From Candidatus Eiseniibacteriota bacterium (GTDB lineage: Bacteria > Eisenbacteria > RBG-16-71-46 > CAIMUX01), in assembly GCA_020431745.1 (NCBI GenBank), contig JAGQHR010000002.1:1-29679 (forward strand): a stretch of 29,679 bases of DNA, in the 5' to 3' direction. Shown in pieces: positions 16,620 to 24,436 of this stretch. The notes below the pieces were generated by a model. The model worked only from the letters and a program-made list of their open reading frames with translations. It was not told where the DNA came from and did not search any database. The first letter of the stretch is position 1, and each line of letters opens with the position of its first letter. A program made the translations under genes and the position numbers.

Positions 16620-18145
16620 TCCGGATCTGCGAGGGTCGTGTACTTGCGACGGAGCCGCGCCAGGGTGAGGAACGGGCGTTTCCAGGCCTGCCGTCGGACG
16701 CAGACATCGCATCGTCCGCATCCCCATCGCGCGGGCTGTTCTCCGAAGTAGGCGAGAAGCCCGTCGTGTCGGCAGCGTCCCCCGTTGGCCCATCGCATCA
16801 GGTCCTCGAAGAGACGGCGGCGCCGGTCGGCGCTTTCGGTCGCGTCGGGGCTCACGGCGTCGCCGTTGCTTTTGGGTGGACCGGGGCCCGTTGCGCCATC
16901 GGGGCTCGACGACGCGGTCGCTCCATCGCCCGAGCTTCCCTTCCCGGGTCGCGTCTCGTTTCCCGGTTCGGGAACGCTCGCGTTCTGGGCCATCTTGCGC
17001 CGCAGCGCGATCTCCCTCGGTGAGATGAGAAGCAGCCCGCGTGCCGCATCTCCGCCGCGACCGGCTCGTCCGACCTCCTGGTAGTAGGACTCGATCGACC
17101 CGGGGGGGCCGAGGTGGATCACCAGGCAGACGTCCGGGCGGTCGATTCCCATTCCGAAGGCGTTGGTCGCGACGACCACGTTGAGGGAACCGTCGGTGAA
17201 CCTTGCCTGGACCTCCGCGCGGACCTCCGACGGAAGCCCCGCGTGGTAGGCGCGGCAAGACCACCCGTCGCGTGCGAGTCGCCTTGCCTCCGTTTCCACG
17301 GCCCTGCGGGTGGGGGCGTAGACGATCGCCGAGCCCGCGCCCAGTCCGGTGCGGGCGAGCCGTGTGTTCGGACGGCCTTCCGGAGCACGGGGATGTCCCA
17401 GCGCGTCCCGCAAGGTGGCGTCCACGACCTGGTCCCGCTTCGCGTTCGTCCGCACCCGGCGGATCGACAGGGAGAGGTTCGGACGCGCGAATCCCAGGAC
17501 GATCTGCCTCGTCTCGGAGGGAAGGTCGAGACGTTCCAGGATCTCGGCACGCACCCGCGGCGTCGCGCTCGCCGTGCACGCGAGGATGCGCTGCGGCGGC
17601 AGCTCGCGGAGGAGCTCGCCGATGCGCAGGTACTCGGGACGGAAGTCGTGTCCCCACTCGCTGATGCAGTGGGCTTCGTCCACGGCCACGAGGGGACGCT
17701 CGATTCCACGGAGGATCGTGCGGAACCGGGGGGAGGACAGCCGTTCGGGCGTGATGAAGACGATGCGGAACATGCCCGCCGCGAGGCCGCGCATCCGCTG
17801 CGCCAGCTCGATCGGGTCGAGGCTGGAGGCCAGGAACGTCGCGGGGATGCCGCGACGCGCGAGCGAGGCGACCTGATCGATCATCAGGGAAATGAGCGGC
17901 GAGATGACGAACGTCGTTCCGGACAGGACGGTAGCGGGAAGCTGGTAGATCAGGCTCTTGCCTCCACCGGTGGGAGCCACGAAGAGGAGTCGCCGTTCAT
18001 TGAGAAGCGATTCGATCGCATCACGCTGTCCGGGCCGGAAGCCGGGGAGGCCGTAGGCGCGGAGGGCCCGGTCGAGATCGTACCGTTCCGGTGTCTCCGT
18101 CCTCGCGCTGGAGACGGTGCTGGGCGAGCGTCGTTTCGTCGTCAC
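16571..18145 (-). CDS. recQ: RecQ-family ATP-dependent DNA helicase, short form
   Basis: The 524-residue protein starts at GTG 18145 without a clear ribosome-binding site. It is a superfamily 2 3'-5' helicase. The motifs are FRPGQRDAI (37-45, RecQ motif 0 region), APTGGGKS (57-64, Walker A), DEAHCISEWGHDFRP (156-170), TASATP (191-196) and YYQEVGRAGRGG (354-365, motif VI). The zinc site is C458, C476, C479, C482. A 50-residue Gly/Ser/Asp/Pro-rich insertion (about 388-438) lies between the helicase core and the zinc domain. The protein ends soon after the zinc region, so the usual winged-helix and HRDC domains are missing. It would unwind recombination and repair intermediates. Its last 49 bp overlap the sulfatase-like gene on the other strand. 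Confidence 0.93.
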   Translation of the reverse strand: MTTKRRSPSTVSSARTETPERYDLDRALRAYGLPGFRPGQRDAIESLLNERRLLFVAPTGGGKSLIYQLPATVLSGTTFVISPLISLMIDQVASLARRGIPATFLASSLDPIELAQRMRGLAAGMFRIVFITPERLSSPRFRTILRGIERPLVAVDEAHCISEWGHDFRPEYLRIGELLRELPPQRILACTASATPRVRAEILERLDLPSETRQIVLGFARPNLSLSIRRVRTNAKRDQVVDATLRDALGHPRAPEGRPNTRLARTGLGAGSAIVYAPTRRAVETEARRLARDGWSCRAYHAGLPSEVRAEVQARFTDGSLNVVVATNAFGMGIDRPDVCLVIHLGPPGSIESYYQEVGRAGRGGDAARGLLLISPREIALRRKMAQNASVPEPGNETRPGKGSSGDGATASSSPDGATGPGPPKSNGDAVSPDATESADRRRRLFEDLMRWANGGRCRHDGLLAYFGEQPARWGCGRCDVCVRRQAWKRPFLTLARLRRKYTTLADPDQREVAVLSEAESDPS

Positions 18146-18248
18146 GACAGAAGACGGCAGCGAAGATCGTGCCCGACCACTTGGCTGCGGCGACAGCTAC
18201 CGCTGACAGGTCGACGCCAGTGACATGCGACCGTCCTCGCGGACGAGG

Positions 18249-21200
18249 CTAGTCGGCGGATTCCCACTCCGCCTTGGTGTAGAGCGCCAGGGCCAGGACA
18301 CCACGCGCATCGATCTGTCGCGCGAGCGCGATCACGCTCCGCAGGTGCCCCGCCGCCTCTTCGGTGCGGTCCAGACGATGGAGCGTCGTCGCGAGCCCCA
18401 GGATCGACCGGCAACGATAGTACCCGTATCCGAAAGATCCCAACGATTGGATGGCGGCTTCGTACTTCCCGGCTGCGGACTCGGCGGCCTCCCGGTCCGG
18501 GAGCATCGCCTGTGCGACGGCCTGATGATGGAGGAACCGAGCCTGCTCCAGCCGATCGTGCCGTCCAGTCAGCAAATGCCGGGCCCCGGCCAGAGCCTCG
18601 CACGCGGCGTAGAAGCGTCCCGCGCGCATCTCCACCAGAGCTTGCCACCGCGCGAAGGCGATGCGAAGGGCGGGGTTGGTCTCGTTCTGGGTGCGGCGGC
18701 CGGGCATGAGCGGCAGGTGGTCCACCGCCGTCCAGTCTGGGCCATCCAGAATCACATCGGTGAGATACCGGAGCAGCACGCCCCGGAGCATGGTGGAGCT
18801 CGTGGCAGCCAGCTCCCAGGCCACGGCCGCCTGCGAAATGGCGCTGTCCTGATCGCCGCGGTGGATCGAGAGGAACGCCGCGGCTCCCAGGAGTGAAGCG
18901 CGTCGAGGCGCTTCCTCTCGAACCAGGGAGTGCGGGAGGAGTGCCGTGACTTCCGCGGTGGCGCGATCTCGCTGGTCGGCGAGCCCCCACGCCCAGGCGC
19001 GCTGAATCCGGCAGCGCACCAGATGCCGTTGGATACCGGCGGTCCGCACGACCTCGACGGCGGCCTCGGTGGCGGACACGAACTCCGCCACTCTGCCCGT
19101 CAACTCGTAGATCTGTGCGAGTCCGAAAAAGGCCATGGCCCGGGTGCTCGATTCCTGCGACAGCTCGAGCGCTTCCTTGCAGGCTTGCTCCGCCCGCCCC
19201 GGATCCGTCTCCGTGGTCAGGTTCGCTTCCAGGAACAGCGCCTCCACCGCCAACGTCGGACCGGACTGGCGCAGAGATGTGATGGCGTCGCTCAGGTGGC
19301 GTCGGGCGTCGATCGAGTTGCCGTTCGTGAGAGCGAGACGCGCGTTGCCCAGCTCCAGGTAGCCGGCCGGCGGACCTTGACCCGCGGCCGTTCGAGCGAG
19401 CAGCGACTCCCATACGCGCTCCTGGTCTTCCCGCTTCTGACTGGTCCGATAGTAGTAGGACAGATACCACAATGCCGTGCTGCAGGATGAGCTTGCCGGG
19501 TCCGCGGCGACTTCCTCCAGCAGCGCAATCCCGGCGGGGTCGCCTTCGATGCGCAGCGCTCTCCCCAGGAGAATGCGCAGCTCGTCACGAGTCGGTGGAC
19601 TTTTCGTGAGCTCGCGGATCCTCGTGATGCGGTCGTGGATCAGCTCCTTCGTCCACCGCGTCGGAGGGGGATCGGGATACGACACGATGGCGCCGATGGT
19701 AGATCTCGATTCGTTCGCGAGGGCCCACTGCAGAGCGCTATCCAGGAGCTGCGCTTCTCTCTCGCGATCTCCCACCCGCCGAGCCCAACGGGCGGCCCGC
19801 AGCAGGTCCCCGATGTCGTCCGCGGCTGGTTCGAAGTGCGCGTTGAGCCAGGCCTCGGCCGCCAGCGTTTCGGTCGACGCGGCCTTTGCCTCCCGCAGGA
19901 GCCGTTGCGAGAGCCAGCGAACCCGACGCGCACGATCGGCTCGAATCCATCCTTCTCCGGCCGCGGCGTCGAACGCAGCACTTCCCGCGAGCGCGGCGAC
20001 GAGACGGCGCGCACCATCCCAGGGAATGCCTTCCCCCGCAGCCGCCAGAAGCGAGAGGGTGGGACGGGTTTCCGAAGGAACGGCGTCCCATCCGGGGCTC
20101 GTGGGTGTTGGGTCCCAGATCCAATCCGTGTCGGATTCCTCGGTGATCGACCAACGGACGCCGACACAGCGTCCTCGTTGACGAACCCATTGGTCGAATC
20201 CCTGGCGGAGCACCCGGAGGTCGCCGTCTGCCACTTGCCAAAGGCGATGGGCGATCGCTTCCACGTCCGACAGTTTTTCGCCCGTGGCGACGGCGAGCAT
20301 CTCGGAAACGTCGAAGGACTCCAACGGAGGCAGGGCGAGGAGCCGGGGGTGGTGGCTCCGGATCCAAAGGCGAAGCGGTCGGAGGCCGAGCCGTTCCATC
20401 CCGTCGAGGGCCGGGGACCAATCGCCGAGTCCCAAGATGATCCGACATCCTTCCCGAACCTTCGAGTCCAGATCAGCGAGGAGCGTTTGGACTCGCTCCT
20501 CGTTCAATGCACCGAGATCCTCGGCTCCCAGCTCGGCGACCTGGATCGAGGTCGAGGAAAGGACGAGCCTGGCCTCCGCGAGAAATCGAGACAGTCCGGA
20601 TCCCGGCCGCGAGGAAATCACCAGGAGCCGGGAGTCCTCTTGAGCGGTCGTCCACCGCTCGACCTCGTTCAGGACTTCTTCCCGTCCGTGGACCGGACCT
20701 CCGCCCAGAACAGGGTAGCCGCCGTCCAGATCGACGAGTCCGAACCGTTCGATCACTTCCTGCGCGCACGTCTCGAGGTCCGGGAAGCGGGACGAGGGGG
20801 ACGGACTCGTCATCGTTCCGAGGATCTCCTGCCAACGGGAATCCGATGCGAGGTCCGGGGAGAGGGTCGACAGGGTCCGACCGAGAGAATACTGATCGGC
20901 TCTCCCGTCGACCCGCCAACCTCGCGTGAGCTCGGGAGCGACGAAGCCAGCCGTGCCCCCGATCGGCTTGGCCCCCGTGCGAAATCCGGAAGACTCCGAG
21001 AAAGCGTGGCCGAAATCGAGGAGTCGGACGGTGGACGGTTCCGCGGGGTCGGTCAACAGCAGGTTGCTCGGCTTGATGTCGGTGTGGACGAGCCCGAGCC
21101 GGTGGACACGCAGGAGAAGCGCTGCGACCTGGATGAGGAGTCGGGGTGCGAACGACCCCGGAATCGACTCCGTGGGCGTGGACGCGACAAGATTCGCGAG

Positions 21201-21446
21201 CGTCGTACCCGGCAGATGCTCCTGGACCAACGTTCCGGAGTCGCCGGCATCCCTGAGGAGATCGAGACAGCGCGCCGATACGCCCGGGGGGAGCGAGGAG
21301 AGAACGGCCGCCTCATGAATGAGGTCGCTCCATGGTCCCGTCTTGAGGACCACGGAGCGACCGGTCCACCGATCAAGGGCGATCGAGACGGAACGCTCCG
21401 GAGAGTCCTGCAATCGCTTCTGTGTGAAGTATCGGAAGTCGGTCAT
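18249..21446 (-). CDS. Ser/Thr protein kinase with degenerate ATPase region and TPR-rich C-terminus
   Basis: The 1065-residue protein starts at ATG 21446 without a clear ribosome-binding site. The kinase domain (about 1-235) has VVLK (K35), E45, LVHTDIKPSNLLL (119-131, HTD in place of HRD), DFGHA (144-148) and a VAPE segment (169-172). The N-lobe lacks a recognisable GxGxxG loop. A second region (about 250-480) resembles the ATPase module seen in kinase-ATPase-TPR proteins such as PknK. Its P-loop equivalent, SSRPGSGLS (278-286), has no Walker lysine, so nucleotide hydrolysis there is doubtful. From about 560 to the end the sequence is helical and TPR-like, suited to protein docking. It is preceded on the same strand by a small secreted protein and a sigma-54 activator, and followed by recQ. 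Confidence 0.85.
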   Translation of the reverse strand: MTDFRYFTQKRLQDSPERSVSIALDRWTGRSVVLKTGPWSDLIHEAAVLSSLPPGVSARCLDLLRDAGDSGTLVQEHLPGTTLANLVASTPTESIPGSFAPRLLIQVAALLLRVHRLGLVHTDIKPSNLLLTDPAEPSTVRLLDFGHAFSESSGFRTGAKPIGGTAGFVAPELTRGWRVDGRADQYSLGRTLSTLSPDLASDSRWQEILGTMTSPSPSSRFPDLETCAQEVIERFGLVDLDGGYPVLGGGPVHGREEVLNEVERWTTAQEDSRLLVISSRPGSGLSRFLAEARLVLSSTSIQVAELGAEDLGALNEERVQTLLADLDSKVREGCRIILGLGDWSPALDGMERLGLRPLRLWIRSHHPRLLALPPLESFDVSEMLAVATGEKLSDVEAIAHRLWQVADGDLRVLRQGFDQWVRQRGRCVGVRWSITEESDTDWIWDPTPTSPGWDAVPSETRPTLSLLAAAGEGIPWDGARRLVAALAGSAAFDAAAGEGWIRADRARRVRWLSQRLLREAKAASTETLAAEAWLNAHFEPAADDIGDLLRAARWARRVGDREREAQLLDSALQWALANESRSTIGAIVSYPDPPPTRWTKELIHDRITRIRELTKSPPTRDELRILLGRALRIEGDPAGIALLEEVAADPASSSCSTALWYLSYYYRTSQKREDQERVWESLLARTAAGQGPPAGYLELGNARLALTNGNSIDARRHLSDAITSLRQSGPTLAVEALFLEANLTTETDPGRAEQACKEALELSQESSTRAMAFFGLAQIYELTGRVAEFVSATEAAVEVVRTAGIQRHLVRCRIQRAWAWGLADQRDRATAEVTALLPHSLVREEAPRRASLLGAAAFLSIHRGDQDSAISQAAVAWELAATSSTMLRGVLLRYLTDVILDGPDWTAVDHLPLMPGRRTQNETNPALRIAFARWQALVEMRAGRFYAACEALAGARHLLTGRHDRLEQARFLHHQAVAQAMLPDREAAESAAGKYEAAIQSLGSFGYGYYRCRSILGLATTLHRLDRTEEAAGHLRSVIALARQIDARGVLALALYTKAEWESAD

Positions 21447-21508
21447 TCGTCAGCCATGCCGGCCCCAAAGCTGCAGAACCCGGAGCTCCGTGTCGTCGAA
21501 GTTCCAGC

Positions 21509-21982
21509 CTACTCCTCCGGTGCTTCCCATCGGAGATAGAACAGTTGTCCCAGACCCTTTTCCACTGAGTCGCAGTCGAGTCCGGAGAAGGCATCGAACT
21601 CCACCCACTCCTTGACGGCGAGAGGATTGTAGAAACAGTTCGTGCCCGAGTGAACGAACTCGGATTCCCAACTGTTCCCCCCTTCGGTTGCGGGGACGAT
21701 CGTCACCTTGAGGTGATCGCAGGGCAAGGACTCGAAGTCTGGGTCGTCGAAGATCACGTACCCATCTGGGCCGGTGTTCTCGGTGTGCTCATAGATCGGG
21801 AGCACCGAATTCCGGTAGAGCCTGATCGTGACGGCAGCGTCGTTCCAAGCATTGTCGTTACAATCCGTGACGATCGCTTCGAAAGGCGTCACCACTCCTA
21901 CGGCCTGCGCGACCCTGGTAGCGCCCGCCAAGAGCGTGACCGCCCCCAACGCTCCGATGGAACAAAGCAAGAAGCGTCTCAT
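21509..21982 (-). CDS. Small secreted protein of unknown function
   Basis: The start is ATG 21982 (157 residues). An upstream in-frame start at 22042 is less likely, because a strong GGAGGG ribosome-binding site sits about 7 nt before 21982 and the signal peptide begins there. The signal peptide covers residues 1-26, MRRF then a hydrophobic core ending VAQA. The mature part has four cysteines, in the contexts DCND, LPCD, TNCF and LDCD, which could form two disulfides. The segment VTIRLYRN...TGPDGYVIFDD resembles the beta-sandwich of carboxypeptidase-regulatory or CNA-B-like domains, but weakly. I do not recognise a family. The gaps are 62 bp to the kinase gene and 80 bp from the sigma-54 activator, so co-transcription is plausible. 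Confidence 0.75.
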   Translation of the reverse strand: MRRFLLCSIGALGAVTLLAGATRVAQAVGVVTPFEAIVTDCNDNAWNDAAVTIRLYRNSVLPIYEHTENTGPDGYVIFDDPDFESLPCDHLKVTIVPATEGGNSWESEFVHSGTNCFYNPLAVKEWVEFDAFSGLDCDSVEKGLGQLFYLRWEAPEE

Positions 21983-22016
21983 ATCCGTTCCCTCCACCCC
22001 GCACGTATCCCAGGTG

Positions 22017-22029
22017 CCCCGAGCCGGGG
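22017..22029 (-). other. Short GC hairpin between the sigma-54 activator and secreted-protein genes
   Basis: CCCCG (22017-22021) and CGGGG (22025-22029) form a 5-bp stem with a 3-nt loop. It lies between the activator stop (22063) and the secreted-protein start (21982). No T-run follows on the minus strand. It might lower read-through or protect the mRNA 3' end, or be chance. Confidence 0.25.
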
Positions 22030-22062
22030 TTCGCCCGCGCACCCTTTGTGTTCGTTTGGCTT

Positions 22063-23751
22063 CTAGCCGTCGATCCCAAGTCGTTTGATCTTCCGGAGGA
22101 GCGCATTGCGATGCTGGCCCAGCAGCTCGGCCGCCCGCGTGCGGTTTCCACCGGTGATCCGGAGCGCATCGACGATCGCTTCGCGTTCGCGCTCCTCCAG
22201 AGTCTTGAAACTCGTCGTTCGGTTCGGGGGGGGGATGGGGCGGCTTTCCACCGCCTCGGGTCGCGGGGCCGGTTCGGACTCGGCCGGACGCAGCAGCTCC
22301 GCGACCTCATGGGGACCTACCGCGCGGCCGGCATGGAAGACCAGGGCCCGCCGCACGAAGTTCTCCAGCTCCCGGACGTTGCCGCGCCAGGGATAGCCGC
22401 TCAGGAAATCGATGGCGGTGCGGTCGAACCGCATTCGGCGATCCCGATCCGCTTCGTGCTTGATCGCGAAGTGGTCGAGCAGCAGCGGGATATCGTCCCG
22501 GCGTTCGCGCAGCGGCGGAAGTCCCAGCTCGATGACGCTGATGCGGTAGAAGAGGTCTTCACGAAAACGACCCTCTCGAACCGCATCCCAGAGATTCCTG
22601 CTGGTGGCCGCGATCAATCGGACGTCGACGCGGGTCTCCTCTTCGCTTCCCAACGGTCGGACGACCCCGGTTTCCAGAACGCGGAGCAGTTTGGCCTGGA
22701 GCGGCGCCGCCAACTCGGCGATCTCGTCGAGGAAGAGCACGCCCCGGTGCGCCAGCTGGAACAGACCCGCGGTATCGCGATGGGCGCCCGTGAACGCGCC
22801 GCGGATGTGACCGAAGAAGAGGCTCTCCAGCAGGTCGGCCGGGACCGCCGCGCAGTTCTGCGTGACCAGCGGCTCGGACGCGCGCGGGCTCGACTGATGG
22901 ATCGCGCGGGCGAGGAGCTCCTTGCCGGTTCCGCTCTCCCCCGTGATCATGACGGGGGCGTCCACGCGTGCCACCAGCTCGGCGTTGCCGAGCACGCGGC
23001 GCATCCGGGGATTGCCGGTCACGATGTGGGCAAAGGGGTCGCGGGGATCGATCTGGTTGCGAAGGCGCTGGTTTTCCTGGCGGAGCCGATGGTGCTCATG
23101 CGCGCGCTGGAGCACGCCGCTCGCGAGCTCCACGAACGCGTCGAGGAATCGCATCGAGGCCGAGCTGAAGGCGTTGGCGTCGTTGCGGCGGTCCAGGTAC
23201 ACGGCTCCGATCAGCTCGTCGCGTACGCGCAGGGGGACGCAGAGAACACTCCGGAGCTGATGCATCTTGACGCTCGGCGCGTCGGCGAGGACAGGGTCGG
23301 AAGCCGCGTCGACCGTGAGGGTCGATTCGCCACCCAGGGCGCGTTCCAGGATCGTGCGGCTCACCTCGCTGAGGTCCCGCACCTCGCGGGGGTCGACGCT
23401 CGTCACCGCTACGGGAAACAAGTTGGAATCCAGGCTGCCGCCGAGAAAGACGATTCCGCGGTCTGCGCCGATGGATCGCACCGCCACGTCCAGGATCTGG
23501 TGCACCAGGGACTCGAAGTCCAGCGACTCCACCAAGCCGCGCATCGCGTCGTAAAGCAGTTGGAAGGAGCGTTGGTCGCCCCATTCGCGGACCTGACGCT
23601 CCAGGGACAGGGCCGGCGGGCGGCCGGGAACTCGAACTCCAGACCGGGCCAGGTCGGCTGCGATGTCACTCGCTTCGTCCAAAGCACCCTCCGGATCGAC
23701 GCCACGATCGGACGCCGAGAAGCGTTTGCGGCCCTGTCGGGGATCGTTCAT
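22063..23751 (-). CDS. Sigma-54-dependent transcriptional activator with GAF sensor domain
   Basis: The start chosen is ATG 23751 (562 residues). The frame stays open much further up, but that part reads like non-coding Arg/Ser-rich sequence and contains promoter motifs. A GAF domain (about 65-215) would sense a small ligand or redox state. The AAA+ domain has GESGTGKE (271-278, Walker A), GAFTGA (318-323, the sigma-54 contact loop, with HIR before it where HEK is usual), VLFLDE (338-343, Walker B), arginines in FREDLFYRI (396-404) and GNVREL (457-462). A Fis-type helix-turn-helix closes it (about 518-562, with GGNRTRAAELLGQHRNALLRK as two helices). There is no receiver domain, so it is not a classical two-component regulator. 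It is probably the first gene of the cassette leading to the secreted protein and kinase. Confidence 0.92.
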   Translation of the reverse strand: MNDPRQGRKRFSASDRGVDPEGALDEASDIAADLARSGVRVPGRPPALSLERQVREWGDQRSFQLLYDAMRGLVESLDFESLVHQILDVAVRSIGADRGIVFLGGSLDSNLFPVAVTSVDPREVRDLSEVSRTILERALGGESTLTVDAASDPVLADAPSVKMHQLRSVLCVPLRVRDELIGAVYLDRRNDANAFSSASMRFLDAFVELASGVLQRAHEHHRLRQENQRLRNQIDPRDPFAHIVTGNPRMRRVLGNAELVARVDAPVMITGESGTGKELLARAIHQSSPRASEPLVTQNCAAVPADLLESLFFGHIRGAFTGAHRDTAGLFQLAHRGVLFLDEIAELAAPLQAKLLRVLETGVVRPLGSEEETRVDVRLIAATSRNLWDAVREGRFREDLFYRISVIELGLPPLRERRDDIPLLLDHFAIKHEADRDRRMRFDRTAIDFLSGYPWRGNVRELENFVRRALVFHAGRAVGPHEVAELLRPAESEPAPRPEAVESRPIPPPNRTTSFKTLEEREREAIVDALRITGGNRTRAAELLGQHRNALLRKIKRLGIDG

Positions 23752-23842
23752 GGTCGGGGTCTCGAGGGAATGCACGTTCCAGAACTCCCAGCCACACATC
23801 AGGGGCGATGAGCAGCGTCCTCGCGCGGTGCGAGGAGCGTTC

Positions 23843-23848
23843 AGTATA
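23843..23848 (-). promoter_or_regulatory. Candidate sigma-70-type -10 box for the sigma-54 activator gene
   Basis: TATACT on the minus strand (preceded by TT) matches the -10 consensus at 5 of 6 positions and stands out in GC-rich DNA. It is about 92 nt upstream of the ATG at 23751. No good TTGACA-like box lies 16-18 nt further up. It could be an activator-dependent promoter or a chance match. Confidence 0.35.
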
Positions 23849-23876
23849 AACCAGGGTCGCTTCCGAGCTGCTCCTT

Positions 23877-23892
23877 GGCGACTGGCGTGCCA
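23877..23892 (-). promoter_or_regulatory. Candidate sigma-54 promoter (-24/-12) for the activator gene
   Basis: Minus strand from 23892: TGGCACG, CCAG, TCGCC. The -24 block matches the consensus TGGCACG at all seven positions. The -12 block matches TTGCW at three of five, including the key GC. The GG-to-GC spacing is exactly 10 nt, as sigma-54 requires. It is about 125 nt upstream of the activator ATG, giving a leader of roughly 115 nt. Its position before a sigma-54 activator suggests autoregulation. Confidence 0.5.
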
Positions 23893-23990
23893 CCGCCGGA
23901 TGTTCGCATTGTCGGACATCGCCAAATGACTGACAGATAGTTGGTTATCCCATTGAGAGGTCTGGCTGTCGTGCGTGGCCGGCTGCGCAG

Positions 23991-24220
23991 GTGTTCGTCC
24001 TGGGCGCCTTCGTCCGCACAGATTGTTCAGATTCGAACACGACAGCGAGGGTGCGTGGCGGTGCGGTCGTGTGCACGCCGCCGAAATCGGACAGCGTGCG
24101 GGGGTAGGGTAAACCCAGATCGAACGGGCGCTTTGCTTGGGATCGACGTGGAGCGATCGAGAAGTGCGATTCGTGCGAATGCGAACAACTCGCTCGGATT
24201 CGGGCACCCAAGACGAACAC
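23991..24220. repeat. Diverged long inverted repeat in the activator-rmlA intergenic region
   Basis: The plus strand from 23991 and the minus strand from 24220 read alike. The first 18 bases (GTGTTCGTCYTGGGYGCC) agree at 16 positions. Without gaps the match continues through TCCG, TTGTTC and ATTCG blocks, about 34 of 48 positions in total. The arms are about 48 bp, separated by about 134 bp. It may be an old palindromic element, a fold-back structure or paired binding sites. Confidence 0.5.
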
Positions 24221-24421
24221 TCGGTGGGCGCCGGCCGAGGCTCATCCACGGAACGGCGGATCAATCTGCGGTTGCTGCAGTCGCTTAGCGATGATGCCCC
24301 GGGAAGGCAGGGATTGGCCTCGGTCTTGCCCTCAGCGAAACGTCCGAAGGCTGCGGGGTCGGGAGTCGAGGGGGCTCGCCGGCCCCGCTCTTCACGCTGT
24401 TCCCGCGCGATGCCGATCGAC

Positions 24422-24427
24422 TACACT
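24422..24427 (+). promoter_or_regulatory. Candidate -10 box giving a leaderless or near-leaderless rmlA mRNA
   Basis: TACACT ends 9 nt before the rmlA ATG at 24437. No ribosome-binding site is visible before that ATG. A -10 box at this distance would place transcription initiation at or next to the start codon. No clear -35 box is seen. Confidence 0.3.
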
Positions 24428-24436
24428 GCCGGTCCA

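Larger units (their letters stand above)
23752..24436. other. 685-bp divergent control region between the sigma-54 activator and rmlA
   Basis: Open frames extend into this stretch from both sides, but I see no credible gene. Contents: a -10-like TATACT (minus, 23843-23848), a sigma-54-type -24/-12 element (minus, 23877-23892), a small palindrome TGTCGGACA (23910-23918), a diverged long inverted repeat (23991-24220) and a -10-like TACACT next to rmlA (24422-24427). The density of signals exceeds that of the other gaps in the window. Confidence 0.6.

Noticed and set aside
15126..17657. An 843-codon minus-strand frame
   Set aside because: It covers parts of the sulfatase-like gene (antisense) and recQ (wrong frame). 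Both have strong motifs, and this frame is Arg/Pro-rich noise.
23941..24288. Short plus-strand frame and the N-terminal extension of the activator frame, which encode similar peptides
   Set aside because: The similarity is explained by the inverted repeat at DNA level. Neither segment has a ribosome-binding site or conserved sequence, and both overlap promoter motifs.
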